Below, one piece after another: positions 1 to 6,912 of a stretch of 21,635 nucleotides of DNA. The number at the start of each line of letters is the position of its first letter. The stretch's first letter is position 1. A program made the translations under genes and the position numbers. Source of the stretch: JBEKHI01 sp050012355 (lineage in GTDB: Bacteria; Actinomycetota; Actinomycetes; Streptosporangiales; Streptosporangiaceae); the NCBI GenBank assembly GCA_050012355.1, contig JBEKHI010000234.1, positions 1-21,635 of the forward strand, in the 5' to 3' direction. Under the pieces are notes generated by a model. The model did no database searches. It saw only the letters and a list, made by a program, of their open reading frames with translations, and was not told where the DNA came from.

Positions 1-164
1 TCGGGAACCCGCCGGGTAACACCGACCGGATTCTCGATTTCTCCACAGCGGTGACGGGCGGATTGTTCTTCGCTCCGTCAGCGGACTTCCTGGACAATCT
101 GCCCGATCCGCCGTCGTCGAGCACGACGAGCGGGCTCGGAATCGGTTCACTGAAGGGGCAGTAG
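1..164 (+). CDS. Dye-decolorizing (Dyp-type) peroxidase, C-terminal end only
   Basis: The window opens inside a reading frame whose codons start at base 3 and which ends at TAG 162-164. The visible 53 residues include LDFSTAVTGGLFFAPSADF, the usual last segment of Dyp-type heme peroxidases, then a Pro/Ser/Thr-rich linker and the tail LGIGSLKGQ. Dyp peroxidases oxidise dyes and other aromatic substrates with H2O2. A tail of this kind marks the enzyme as encapsulin cargo. The heme-binding and catalytic residues lie upstream of the window and cannot be checked. The stop codon overlaps a possible GTG start of the encapsulin gene by one base, so the two are almost certainly one operon. The identification rests on the C-terminal motif, the tail and the neighbour, which agree. 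Confidence 0.88.
   Translation, partial: GNPPGNTDRILDFSTAVTGGLFFAPSADFLDNLPDPPSSSTTSGLGIGSLKGQ
135..161 (+). other. Encapsulin cargo-loading (targeting) peptide, LGIGSLKGQ
   Basis: The last nine codons of the peroxidase encode LGIGSLKGQ, which matches the known family 1 encapsulin targeting pattern (LxIGSLKG-type). A flexible Pro/Ser/Thr linker (PDPPSSSTTSG) precedes it, as in characterised Dyp cargos. In the family this peptide docks on the inner face of the shell protein. Here the shell gene is immediately downstream. Confidence 0.85.
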
Positions 165-166
165 TG

Positions 167-973
167 ATGAACAACCTGTACCGCGAGCTGGCGCCGGTGT
201 CGGACGCCGCCTGGGCGAGCATCGAGGCCGAGGCCAAGCGCACTTTCGAGCTGCACGTGGCAGGACGGCGGGTCACTGATGTCACCGGCCCTGACGGGGA
301 TGCCGTCGCCGCCCTCGGCACCGGGCACCGGACGGACATCGACTCCCCGGACGACGGGGTGACGGCCTGGCTGCGCACCGTGCTGCGCGTCGTTGAGTTC
401 CGGGTGCCGTTCACCCTGGCCCGCCGGGACATCGATGACGTGGAGCGCGGCGCGCAGGACTCCGACTGGCAGCCGGTCAAGGACGCGGCCAAGAAGATCG
501 CGTTCGCCGAGGACCGGGCCATCTTCGAGGGTTACGAGGCGGCCGGGATCACCGGCATCCGCCCGGCCTCGTCGAACGAGCCGCTGACGTTCCCGGCGTC
601 GGTCACCGACTACCCGGACGTGGTCAGCCGCGCGGTCAGCGAGCTGCGGCTCGCCGGGGTCGCGGGACCGTACTCGCTGCTGCTGTCGGCCGACGCCTAC
701 ACCGCGGTGTCGGAGACGGCCGACCACGGCTATCCGGTCCGCGACCACCTGTCGAAGGTGATCGACGGCGACATTATCTGGGCGCCCGCGATCGCCGGCG
801 GCGTCGTGCTTTCCGGCCGCGGCGGCGACTACGAGCTGCGGCTCGGCCAGGACCTGTCGATCGGTTACCTGTCGCACGACGCCGAGAACGTCCAGCTCTA
901 CTTCACCGAGACGTTCACCTTCGCGCTCTACACCGCAGAGGCCAGCGTCTCGATCGGCCTGGCAGGCTCTTAG
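167..973 (+). CDS. Family 1 encapsulin nanocompartment shell protein (linocin M18-like)
   Basis: This 268-residue protein starts MNNLYRELAPVSDAAW and shows the HK97-fold encapsulin pattern throughout: an N-terminal helix, then FELHVAGRRVTDVTGPDG, FTLARRDIDDVERGAQDSDW (E-loop and spine region), KIAFAEDRAIFEGY, and a C-terminal stretch ending ETFTFALYTAEASVSI. The length fits the family (about 265 residues). It should self-assemble into an icosahedral shell that encloses the upstream peroxidase. ATG 167 is preferred because family members start MNNL and AAGGGG lies 9 bases upstream; the adjacent GTG at 164 would add one residue. The gene is probably translationally coupled to the peroxidase. 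Its stop overlaps the convergent GH53 gene by 4 bp. No second cargo gene (ferritin-like or other) is visible downstream. Confidence 0.95.
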   Translation: MNNLYRELAPVSDAAWASIEAEAKRTFELHVAGRRVTDVTGPDGDAVAALGTGHRTDIDSPDDGVTAWLRTVLRVVEFRVPFTLARRDIDDVERGAQDSDWQPVKDAAKKIAFAEDRAIFEGYEAAGITGIRPASSNEPLTFPASVTDYPDVVSRAVSELRLAGVAGPYSLLLSADAYTAVSETADHGYPVRDHLSKVIDGDIIWAPAIAGGVVLSGRGGDYELRLGQDLSIGYLSHDAENVQLYFTETFTFALYTAEASVSIGLAGS

Positions 974-2010
974 GCGCTGAACCCGTTCATGATCACGGTC
1001 GGCTCCAGCGTGGAGGAGTTCCAGGCGCCTTCGGTGTAGTCGGTGAACTGGGTCAGCACCTCCGGCTCCCAGTAGAAGATGCCCTGCCCGCCGGTTGAGT
1101 TCAGCGAGCTGATGTAGGCCTCCAGTGCGGACTCGGTGCTCCCCGGCGAGTTGACGGACCCGCCGAATTCTGTCTGCATGAACGGCTTGTCGTAGGCAGC
1201 GGCGATCGACTCCATGTTGGCCACGATGCCCGCCGCCTCGCTCGCGCTACCGTAGGAGGAGAACACCGACATGTCCCACTGGCCGCCGTATTCCGAATAG
1301 GCGCTGAAGAAGTCCTCCAGCGACGTGTAATCCTGCGGCTGCGCCAGGTGGATACAGACCGTGGAGTCAGAAGACACCTCCTTGACCATGTCGTAGGCCG
1401 CGTTCAGCAACCCGGTCATCTGGGACGGGTAGTTGAGACCGCCGATCGGCCAGCAGATGCCGGAGTTGATCTCGTTGCCGATCTGCACCCACTCCGGGTA
1501 GATGCCGGAGTACTTCAGCGTCTCCATCGAGTCGTAGACGTAGTTGTACATTGCCTGGAGCATCTCGCTGTAGGTCATGTCCGCCCAGGCGGCCGGGGGA
1601 TTCTGGACTCCGACGGAGTTCCAGGTGTCGCCGAAGTGGAAGTCGATGACCACCGACATCCCGGCGTCTTTCGCGAGCGCCGCCATCTCCGTGGTCTCGG
1701 TAATGTCGCAGTTGCCGTTGACCGGGTCGTCGGACGGGTTGACCCAGGTGCGGAGCCGGATCGCGCCGATGCCATAGCCGGCCAGGATCGTGAACAGGTC
1801 CTCCGTGACGCCCGAGGCGTTCTTCCACGTGTAGCCTTCCGCCATCATCTGCTGCGCCCAGCTAATGTCGCAGCCCTTGACGAACGTCGCCGCCTCGGCG
1901 GGCCGAGGCGACGTGAGCCCGTTGGCCGCGAGCCCACCGAGTGCGAGCGCCGAGGCGCCCGCCGCGCTCGCCTGAAGGAATGATCGCCTGCTCAATCGCG
2001 GCTGGTTCAT
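970..2010 (-). CDS. Tat-exported GH53 arabinogalactan endo-beta-1,4-galactanase
   Basis: The 346-residue protein has a twin-arginine signal peptide (LSRRSFLQASAAGASALALGG, residues 7-27) with probable cleavage near AEA-A at 38-41. The mature part is a GH53 TIM barrel: KGCDISW at the start, GIGAIRLRTWVNP, VIDFHFGDTW, WVQIGNEINSG with the presumed acid/base Glu180, and PFMQTEFGG with the presumed nucleophile Glu281. GH53 enzymes hydrolyse beta-1,4-galactan side chains of pectin. Length is normal. ATG 2010 was chosen because a perfect AAGGAGGT lies 7 bases upstream (2018-2025) and the Tat motif then sits at the N-terminus. An upstream in-frame start at 2043 would begin inside the operator. Some GH53-like proteins have altered specificity, so the substrate is inferred. 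Confidence 0.88.
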   Translation of the reverse strand: MNQPRLSRRSFLQASAAGASALALGGLAANGLTSPRPAEAATFVKGCDISWAQQMMAEGYTWKNASGVTEDLFTILAGYGIGAIRLRTWVNPSDDPVNGNCDITETTEMAALAKDAGMSVVIDFHFGDTWNSVGVQNPPAAWADMTYSEMLQAMYNYVYDSMETLKYSGIYPEWVQIGNEINSGICWPIGGLNYPSQMTGLLNAAYDMVKEVSSDSTVCIHLAQPQDYTSLEDFFSAYSEYGGQWDMSVFSSYGSASEAAGIVANMESIAAAYDKPFMQTEFGGSVNSPGSTESALEAYISSLNSTGGQGIFYWEPEVLTQFTDYTEGAWNSSTLEPTVIMNGFSA

Positions 2011-2026
2011 GCCGCGCACCTCCTTG

Positions 2027-2042
2027 TGTGAGCGCTCCCACA
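2027..2042 (-). promoter_or_regulatory. LacI/CebR-type operator upstream of the GH53 gene
   Basis: TGTGAGCGCTCCCACA is a near-perfect dyad (centre 2034/2035, one mismatched pair) and closely resembles the TGGGAGCGCTCCCA operator of CebR and related LacI-family sugar repressors of actinomycetes. It lies directly upstream of the Shine-Dalgarno of the galactanase gene. A second, perfect palindrome, CGCGCTATAGCGCG, lies at 2054-2067. The regulator is not encoded in the window. Control of the galactanase by an oligosaccharide-responsive repressor is an inference. Confidence 0.65.
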
Positions 2043-2208
2043 TTTACGTTAAGCGCGCTATAGCGCGGAAGCAATCACTTCCCCAGGCAATTGCACAAGA
2101 TCCAGCTGAAGAGCCCAGGCCGGATGAAAGCCAGCTGAAACGCGCGTCTCCATCTCGTCACCACATCGGTTTCACCTGGCTAGCACGAGCGCCCGGTGCA
2201 CTGATGGC

Positions 2209-2607
2209 ATGGACGCAGATGAAGTCATCAACCGGTACGGATCCCTCGACCGCCCGCGCTGGCGAGCGGTGCTGGAAGCCCGCTGGCTAGCGCGGCTGCG
2301 GGAGGTCACCGAGCTCTCGCTGGCCTACCACCACGCGGCGGCCGAGACCCCCGTCGGATTCCACCTCGGGACCGACCAGCTCCAGACCCAGCGAGTGCTT
2401 GACCGCGCGGTCGCCGCCCGGCGCGGACTGGCGGACGTCGAGGAGGCATTGGGGCGGCTGTCGGCGGGAACCTTCGGACGCTGTGAGCAGTGCGGGTCGC
2501 AGATCGACACGAGAATTCTGGAAGCGCTCCCAGAAACGAGGTACTGCGCGAGCTGCGCTGGTGCGCCGGGAGTACCGGCTCCCCGCCCCGCGGTCATGTC
2601 GCGATAG
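2209..2607 (+). CDS. DksA/TraR family C4 zinc-finger protein
   Basis: This 132-residue protein has a helical N-terminal part (LEARWLARLREVTELSL and later RVLDRAVAARRGLADVEEALGRL) followed by a C-terminal zinc finger with cysteines 92, 95, 113 and 116 in the CxxC-x17-CxxC spacing of the DksA/TraR family, preceded by the typical GTFGRCEQCG. Family members bind RNA polymerase through the secondary channel, or are small regulators of unknown partner in actinobacteria. The acidic DxxDA coiled-coil tip of E. coli DksA is not obvious, so a true DksA role is uncertain. The start is ATG 2209; ATG 2203 is out of frame. The gene runs convergent to the histidine kinase gene and overlaps it by 14 bp. Confidence 0.85.
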   Translation: MDADEVINRYGSLDRPRWRAVLEARWLARLREVTELSLAYHHAAAETPVGFHLGTDQLQTQRVLDRAVAARRGLADVEEALGRLSAGTFGRCEQCGSQIDTRILEALPETRYCASCAGAPGVPAPRPAVMSR

Positions 2608-3934
2608 GGAGGGTGAGCGTGAAGCGGGCCCCGCGACCGGGGTCGCTGCTGACGGTGAGCTCACCGCCGTGCGCCCGGGCCAGCTCGGCCGCGATCGCGA
2701 GACCGATGCCGCTTCCGGACGTGTTAGCCGCCGTTGGCCCGCGCCAGAACCGGTCGAAAACATGGGGCAGGTCCTCGGCGGGGATGCCGACACCGGTGTC
2801 GCTGACCGCCAGCACCGCGCTGTCACCGTCACGCCTGGTGAGGATGGTGACGCTGCCTCCGGACGGCGTGAACTTGAGCGCGTTGGTCAGCAGGTTGGTG
2901 ACGATCTGATGCAGCCAGTGCTCGTCGGCGAGCACGGGAACGCTGGCGAAATGCCGGTCTACGGTCACCCCCGCCGCTTCGAAATTCCTGGCCAGGCTAT
3001 CGGCCGCGGTCGCCGCGGTGCTCCCGAGGTCAACCCGGAGCGGCGACAGGTGCAGGGCCGCGGCGTCGGCGGCCGCCAGCGTCTGCAGGTCGCCGACCAT
3101 CCGGGCTAGCCGGAGTACCTCATCCCGCAGCGAGGACAGCTCCTCCGGGGTTGGTTCGGCGACCCCGTCGAGCAAGGCTTCGTGTCCCGCTTGCAGCACC
3201 GCGATCGGCGTGCGCAGTTCATGAGCGACGCTGGCCACCAGGTCACGCCGGATCTGGTCCTCCCGGTCGAGCGCCTCCGCCATCTGATCGAAGGCGACCG
3301 CCAGTTCCCGCAATTCCCCAGGCCCACGGACATCGCCCGCTCGCGACGCGCGATCGCCGGCGGTCATGGCGCGGGTAACCGCGATCAGCCGGGTGATCGG
3401 GCGAGTGAGCCGCTGCGCCGTGAATAGCCCGGTGACCAGCGCTAGCAGCGCCGCCAGGCCAGCCGCGCCCGCGATAGCCCGCAGCAGCCCGTTCCGCAGC
3501 ACGTTGTCGCCAGCGCTGAGCCCGGAGCCGGTGAACCGGACCACGACCGAGCCGCGTCGCTGATTCCCGACGACGACGTCAGCAGCGGACTGTTCTCCCG
3601 ATCGTGCCGCGAAGCCGGGCGATGACACCACCACCCGACCGGTGGCGTCACTGACCTGGACTGTCAGCCCGCTGCGGGCGGCCAGGTCGAGAACGGGCGT
3701 CAGATCGGCGGAGGTCCAGCTGTCGTGGGCATCCCAGACCGCTCCGGCGGCCCCCGAGATCGCCGTGGCCAGCTCCGAGCGCTGCTGGTTCGCCAGCGAC
3801 GAGACGTCCCGGGCGGTGAAGGTGGCCGCCAGGCCGGCCAGCAGTGCCACCGCGGCCAGCGCGACGGCGACGAACGCCAGCGTGAGCCGCAGCGCCAGCG
3901 TGCCGCCCCGCCGCGCCGGCCGGGTGTCAGCCAT
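2594..3934 (-). CDS. Two-component sensor histidine kinase (HAMP, HisKA, HATPase_c)
   Basis: The 446-residue membrane kinase has TM1 at about 15-38, an extracytoplasmic sensor region at 40-150, TM2 at about 150-173, and a HAMP domain around 175-230. HisKA follows with phospho-acceptor His238 in VASVAHELRTP, then HATPase_c with the N box (Asn347/Asn351 in TNLLTNALKFTP), G1 DTGVGIP and G2 GSGIGLAI. It should autophosphorylate on His238 and pass phosphate to the regulator encoded just upstream. The stop codon of the regulator gene overlaps this start (ATGGCTGA, 8 bp), so the two are translationally coupled. The sensor region has no recognisable ligand-binding motif, and the stimulus is unknown. 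The 3' end overlaps the convergent DksA-like gene by 14 bp. Confidence 0.94.
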   Translation of the reverse strand: MADTRPARRGGTLALRLTLAFVAVALAAVALLAGLAATFTARDVSSLANQQRSELATAISGAAGAVWDAHDSWTSADLTPVLDLAARSGLTVQVSDATGRVVVSSPGFAARSGEQSAADVVVGNQRRGSVVVRFTGSGLSAGDNVLRNGLLRAIAGAAGLAALLALVTGLFTAQRLTRPITRLIAVTRAMTAGDRASRAGDVRGPGELRELAVAFDQMAEALDREDQIRRDLVASVAHELRTPIAVLQAGHEALLDGVAEPTPEELSSLRDEVLRLARMVGDLQTLAAADAAALHLSPLRVDLGSTAATAADSLARNFEAAGVTVDRHFASVPVLADEHWLHQIVTNLLTNALKFTPSGGSVTILTRRDGDSAVLAVSDTGVGIPAEDLPHVFDRFWRGPTAANTSGSGIGLAIAAELARAHGGELTVSSDPGRGARFTLTLPIAT

Positions 3935-4622
3935 CGCGAGTCAGCCCCAGCCGGTAACCGCCGCCCAGCACAGTCTGGACGATGCGCGGATCGCTCGGAT
4001 CCTCCTCGATCTTGCGCCGGAGGTTCTTCACATGGGAGTCAACTGTCCGCTCGTATCCTTCGAATTCGTACCCGCGCACCCGGTTGATCAGCTCGAACCT
4101 GGAATACACCCGGCCGGGGACGGTGGCCAGCGCCACGAGCACACCCCACTCGGTGGGGGTGAGCGCGGGCTGCGCGCCGCGGACCGTCACCGTGCGGCGC
4201 TGCTCGTCGATCAGCAACTCGCCGCCGCCATAGCTGGCGACCTCCTGTCCCGCGGCCGGAACCCCGCGCCGCAGGATGGCCTGGGCTCTCAGTACCAGTT
4301 CCCGCGGGCTGAACGGCTTCGTCACGTAGTCATCGGCGCCGAGCTCCAGGCCGCGGATCCGGTCTTCCTCCGTACTCTTGGCGGTCAGCATCAGGATCGG
4401 CGTCGTCTGGATCGCGCGGATCTCGCGCGCGACCGTCTCGCCCGGCACGTCGGGCAGGCCGAGGTCAAGGATGACCAGATCCGGGTGCGCATCGAGGGCC
4501 ATGGTGATCGCCTCCGCACCGGACCCGGTCGTCAGCACCGTGAAGCCGGCTCGTTCCAGGTAGGAGCGGATAAGGTCGCGGAGCTTTCGCTCGTCCTCGA
4601 CCACCAGCACCGTCGCGGCCAT
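3927..4622 (-). CDS. OmpR/PhoB-family response regulator
   Basis: The protein has 231 residues. The receiver domain (about 3-115) carries acidic residues Glu9/Asp10, phospho-acceptor Asp53 (DLVILDLGLP), the TAKS switch segment and the YVTKPF lysine. The C-terminal winged helix (about 130-228) contains LTPTEWGVLVAL, the recognition segment RTVDSHVKNLRRKIEEDP and the wing GGGYRLGL, typical of OmpR/PhoB regulators. ATG 4622 was chosen because it places MAATVLVVEDE at the start and a GGAGGGAG sequence lies 9 to 12 bases upstream; a longer form starting at 4652 adds ten residues without family similarity. It is the first gene of a two-gene operon with the kinase and is transcribed away from the small membrane-peptide ORF at 4731. 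Target genes cannot be inferred. Confidence 0.95.
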   Translation of the reverse strand: MAATVLVVEDERKLRDLIRSYLERAGFTVLTTGSGAEAITMALDAHPDLVILDLGLPDVPGETVAREIRAIQTTPILMLTAKSTEEDRIRGLELGADDYVTKPFSPRELVLRAQAILRRGVPAAGQEVASYGGGELLIDEQRRTVTVRGAQPALTPTEWGVLVALATVPGRVYSRFELINRVRGYEFEGYERTVDSHVKNLRRKIEEDPSDPRIVQTVLGGGYRLGLTRDG

Positions 4623-4730
4623 CGCCCCGTACTCCCTCCACGCCGTCACCATGGCACCTTCACCCGCCAGGCACGCTCACCAGGTGAGCTGATACCGACA
4701 GCATCGGCAGAGTAGTACAGGACAGCGGTG

Positions 4731-4832
4731 ATGACTGGAAGCGATCTGATCGTGGCGACGCCATGGCTCGTTTTCGGCGTCGTGCTCACCGTCCTCTGCA
4801 TCAGGCTCTTCCGCGACTCAGGCCACCGGTGA
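4731..4832 (+). CDS. Possible 33-residue single-pass membrane peptide
   Basis: A short frame starting at ATG 4731 encodes MTGSDLIVATPWLVFGVVLT followed by VLCIRLFRDSGHR. It has one hydrophobic helix (about residues 6-24) and a basic, presumably cytoplasmic, tail. AGGA at 4719-4722 sits 8 bases before the ATG, and the stop overlaps the GTG start of the next small ORF (GTGA), an arrangement common in real operons. It is divergent from the response regulator gene. I do not recognise a family. Tiny ORFs of this size can arise by chance; the clean transmembrane pattern, the ribosome site and the coupling make this one worth recording. Confidence 0.45.
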   Translation: MTGSDLIVATPWLVFGVVLTVLCIRLFRDSGHR

Positions 4833-5050
4833 GAACCTTGATAACCGCCTCGCGCGGAAACTGGATGCAGTGGGTGTGCAGGACTGATGGAGAACGTCTC
4901 CACTCGGCGACCCGCGGTCAGCGCGACTTCAGCTCGGTGCGGGCGCTGGCCGCCAGCCATTACGACCTGATCGCCAGGGAAGGCACCGTCGACCGGGCCC
5001 GCACCATGCTCACCGAGGCCGGCCTGCTACCGAAGAGCGCCGTCGCCTAA
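4829..5050 (+). CDS. Small hypothetical protein, coupled to the preceding membrane peptide
   Basis: This frame runs from GTG 4829 to TAA 5050 (73 residues); ATG 4865 would give a 61-residue form. The C-terminal part (SSVRALAASHYDLIAREGTV, then DRARTMLTEAGLLPKSAVA) uses G/C-ending codons almost throughout and looks helical, which supports real coding; the first 30 codons are less convincing. The GTG overlaps the TGA of the 33-residue ORF, suggesting coupling. I do not recognise a family. It is a soluble, small, helix-rich protein of unknown function. Confidence 0.45.
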   Translation: MRTLITASRGNWMQWVCRTDGERLHSATRGQRDFSSVRALAASHYDLIAREGTVDRARTMLTEAGLLPKSAVA

Positions 5051-5121
5051 GCACCCAAAAGCCGCACCAAAAGCCGGAACGGTACCGATTGAACCCTTGA
5101 GCCGGCGGGTAACCCGCATCC

Positions 5122-5424
5122 ATGACGGAGGATCAGGAGTTTCACCGAGACCGCCGGTACCACGGTGGCGCGCCGCAGCGGCTGGATGACGACAAGCTCG
5201 CCGAACTGACCGAGGAAGAGCGGGTCGACGCCGGGCTGGACGCCTACGACCCGGACGAGGTGCCGTCGGCGACCGATCCGTTGCCCGAGGGAGTACCCGC
5301 GCCCAAGCCTGATATCCGCGACACGCCGGAATACCAGGACGAACAGCGGGAGGTACGGCGCGAAGCCGCGGAGGGCGAATTCGAGACCGACGACGGCTTC
5401 CCGCCGACCCGATACGACAAGTGA
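5122..5424 (+). CDS. Small acidic conserved hypothetical protein
   Basis: The protein has 100 residues, is very rich in Asp and Glu and is probably unstructured in part. Recognisable blocks are LTEEERVDAGLDAYDPDEVP, ATDPLPEG, DTPEYQDEQREVRREAAEGE and a C-terminal FPPTRYDK. Proteins of this style (YDPDxVPxATDPLP, then an E/R-rich helix) recur in actinobacteria without a known function; that is recalled, not checked. A tight hairpin, GCGGGT-A-ACCCGC (5105-5117), sits just before the ATG, where a ribosome site would normally be, so translation could be leaderless or modulated. The gene ends 10 bases before the cydA palindrome but is probably not in the cydAB operon, because that has its own promoter-like region. 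Confidence 0.65.
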   Translation: MTEDQEFHRDRRYHGGAPQRLDDDKLAELTEEERVDAGLDAYDPDEVPSATDPLPEGVPAPKPDIRDTPEYQDEQREVRREAAEGEFETDDGFPPTRYDK

Positions 5425-5433
5425 CCAGCCCCA

Positions 5434-5452
5434 CTACTACGTGACGTAGTAG
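5434..5452. promoter_or_regulatory. Perfect palindromic operator in the cydA promoter region
   Basis: CTACTACGTGACGTAGTAG is a perfect 9-bp inverted repeat with a 1-base centre (5434-5442 and 5444-5452), ending 20 bases before the cydA ATG. It resembles BlaI/MecI/CopY-family operators (TACTACA-n-TGTAGTA type) more than the Rex box (TGTGAAC-n-TTCACA). A regulator bound here would cover the -35 region and repress cydAB. The regulator family is inferred from sequence resemblance only. Confidence 0.6.
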
Positions 5453-5459
5453 ATAGGGC

Positions 5460-5465
5460 TAGGCT
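5460..5465 (+). promoter_or_regulatory. Putative -10 element of cydA, implying a leaderless transcript
   Basis: TAGGCT lies 7 bases before the A of the cydA ATG, the distance expected between a -10 box and a transcription start at the ATG itself. No convincing Shine-Dalgarno precedes the ATG. A matching -35 is not clear, because that position falls inside the palindrome. Tentative. Confidence 0.35.
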
Positions 5466-5472
5466 GGCAGTC

Positions 5473-6912
5473 ATGGAGGTTAACCAGCAGTACCTCTATC
5501 AGGCGCGGCAGATGCAGGCACTGTCGCTGTCGGTGCATATCCCGCTTGTCTGTTTCGGCATCGCGTTCCCGGTTCTCGTGCTGTTCGCCGAATGGCGTTA
5601 CCTGCGAACCGGGGACGCGCTCTACCGGACGATCGCTCGCCGCTGGAGCCGGATCATGCTCGCGCTGTTCGCGGTCGGCGTGGTCACCGGCACCATCTTG
5701 TCCTTCGAGCTAGGGCTGCTGTGGCCGGTGTGGATGCAGGATTTCGGGAACGTGTTCGGCCTCGGCTTCACGCTCGAGGGGTTCTCGTTCTTCCTCGAGG
5801 CCATCTTCATGGGCATCTACGCCTACGGCTGGGACCGGCTGAAGCCACGAACCCACTGGATCTCCGGGTTCCCGATCGCCTTCGCTGGCGTCGCCGGTTC
5901 CTTCTTCGTCATCAGCGTCAACGCGTGGATGAACCACCCGTCCGGCTTCGCGCTGAAGGACGGCCGCGCCGTCGACGTGCATCCGTGGAAGGCGCTGTTC
6001 GCCAACCCGATGTTCTACTCCGAGTACATCCACATGTACTTCGCGGCCTTCATCGTCTGCGGGTTCTGCATGGCGGCGGTGTACGCTTGGTGCCGGCTCC
6101 GCGGCCGGTTCGGCCGTTATGAGAAGACAGCGCTGTCCATCTCGGCGACCGTCGCCGCGGTGGCGTCGCCGCTGCAGGTCATCATCGGTGACTGGGCGGC
6201 CCGTGACGTCGCGCAGTACCAGCCGGTCAAGCTGGCCGCGCTAGAGGGCCTCGCCACTACGACGAAAGGCGCCGCCGAGCACATCCTCGGCTGGTACAAC
6301 GGCCACGCGGTGGTGTGGGGCATCGAGATACCGAAGCTGCTGTCCATCCTCGCCTTCCATAACCCGAACGCGGTGGTCAAGGGCCTGGACATCGTTCCGC
6401 TATCCGACCAGCCGCCGGTCAACGTGGTTCGCTTCGCGTTCCAGACCATGGTCGGGCTCGGCACGCTGTTCGCCATCATCGGGCTGTTCTGGCTCTTCAT
6501 GGCGATCCGCAGGAAGGACTTCCCGCGCTGGGCGTGCTGGGCGATACTCGCGGCCGGCCCGCTGTCGATCGTGGCGCTCATCGCGGGCTGGATCACCACT
6601 GAGGTCGGCCGTCAGCCGTGGATCGTCTACGACGTGATGAAGGTCGACGCCGCGGTCACCGGGGCCAAGGACATCCCCATCGGGTACGGCGCGCTGTCGG
6701 TCGCGTACCTCATCCTGGCGGTCATCGTGGTAGTGATCCTGCGCCGCCTGGCCCGCATCCCGTTGGAGACCCCCGATGCTGGCTTACATACCGGCCGGCC
6801 TGATCCTGGCCGGGATGGCCGCCTACACGGTGCTGGCCGGCGCGGACTTCGGCGCCGGGCTGTGGACGCTGCTCGCCAGGCCGGGCCGCGCGCCAGCAGA
6901 AGAGACCCGTGA
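5473..6912 (+). CDS. cydA: Cytochrome bd ubiquinol/menaquinol oxidase subunit I (short Q-loop type)
   Basis: CydA oxidises quinol and carries hemes b558, b595 and d in the cytoplasmic membrane. The first roughly 433 residues are a typical subunit I: His22 (heme b595 ligand), Glu102 and Glu109 in FTLEGFSFFLEAIF, His187 in SEYIHMYFAAF and Met326 in FQTMVGLG (heme b558 ligands), and the quinol-site signature GRQPW at 379-383. The core length points to the short Q-loop class. After RRLARIPLETP the frame does not stop but continues 46 residues, rich in Arg and Gly, through the start of cydB, giving a 137-bp overlap. This tail has no CydA character and may reflect a lost stop or a frameshift near 6770. 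The palindrome at 5434-5452 probably controls the operon. Confidence 0.95.
   Translation: MEVNQQYLYQARQMQALSLSVHIPLVCFGIAFPVLVLFAEWRYLRTGDALYRTIARRWSRIMLALFAVGVVTGTILSFELGLLWPVWMQDFGNVFGLGFTLEGFSFFLEAIFMGIYAYGWDRLKPRTHWISGFPIAFAGVAGSFFVISVNAWMNHPSGFALKDGRAVDVHPWKALFANPMFYSEYIHMYFAAFIVCGFCMAAVYAWCRLRGRFGRYEKTALSISATVAAVASPLQVIIGDWAARDVAQYQPVKLAALEGLATTTKGAAEHILGWYNGHAVVWGIEIPKLLSILAFHNPNAVVKGLDIVPLSDQPPVNVVRFAFQTMVGLGTLFAIIGLFWLFMAIRRKDFPRWACWAILAAGPLSIVALIAGWITTEVGRQPWIVYDVMKVDAAVTGAKDIPIGYGALSVAYLILAVIVVVILRRLARIPLETPDAGLHTGRPDPGRDGRLHGAGRRGLRRRAVDAARQAGPRASRRDP

Noticed and set aside
4646..4960. Minus-strand frame upstream of the response regulator
   Set aside because: No ribosome site, no domain, and it conflicts with the better-supported small ORFs on the plus strand.
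5434..5452. Rex-type redox operator before cydA
   Set aside because: The palindrome lacks the TGTGA/TCACA ends of Rex sites; a BlaI/CopY-like operator fits better.
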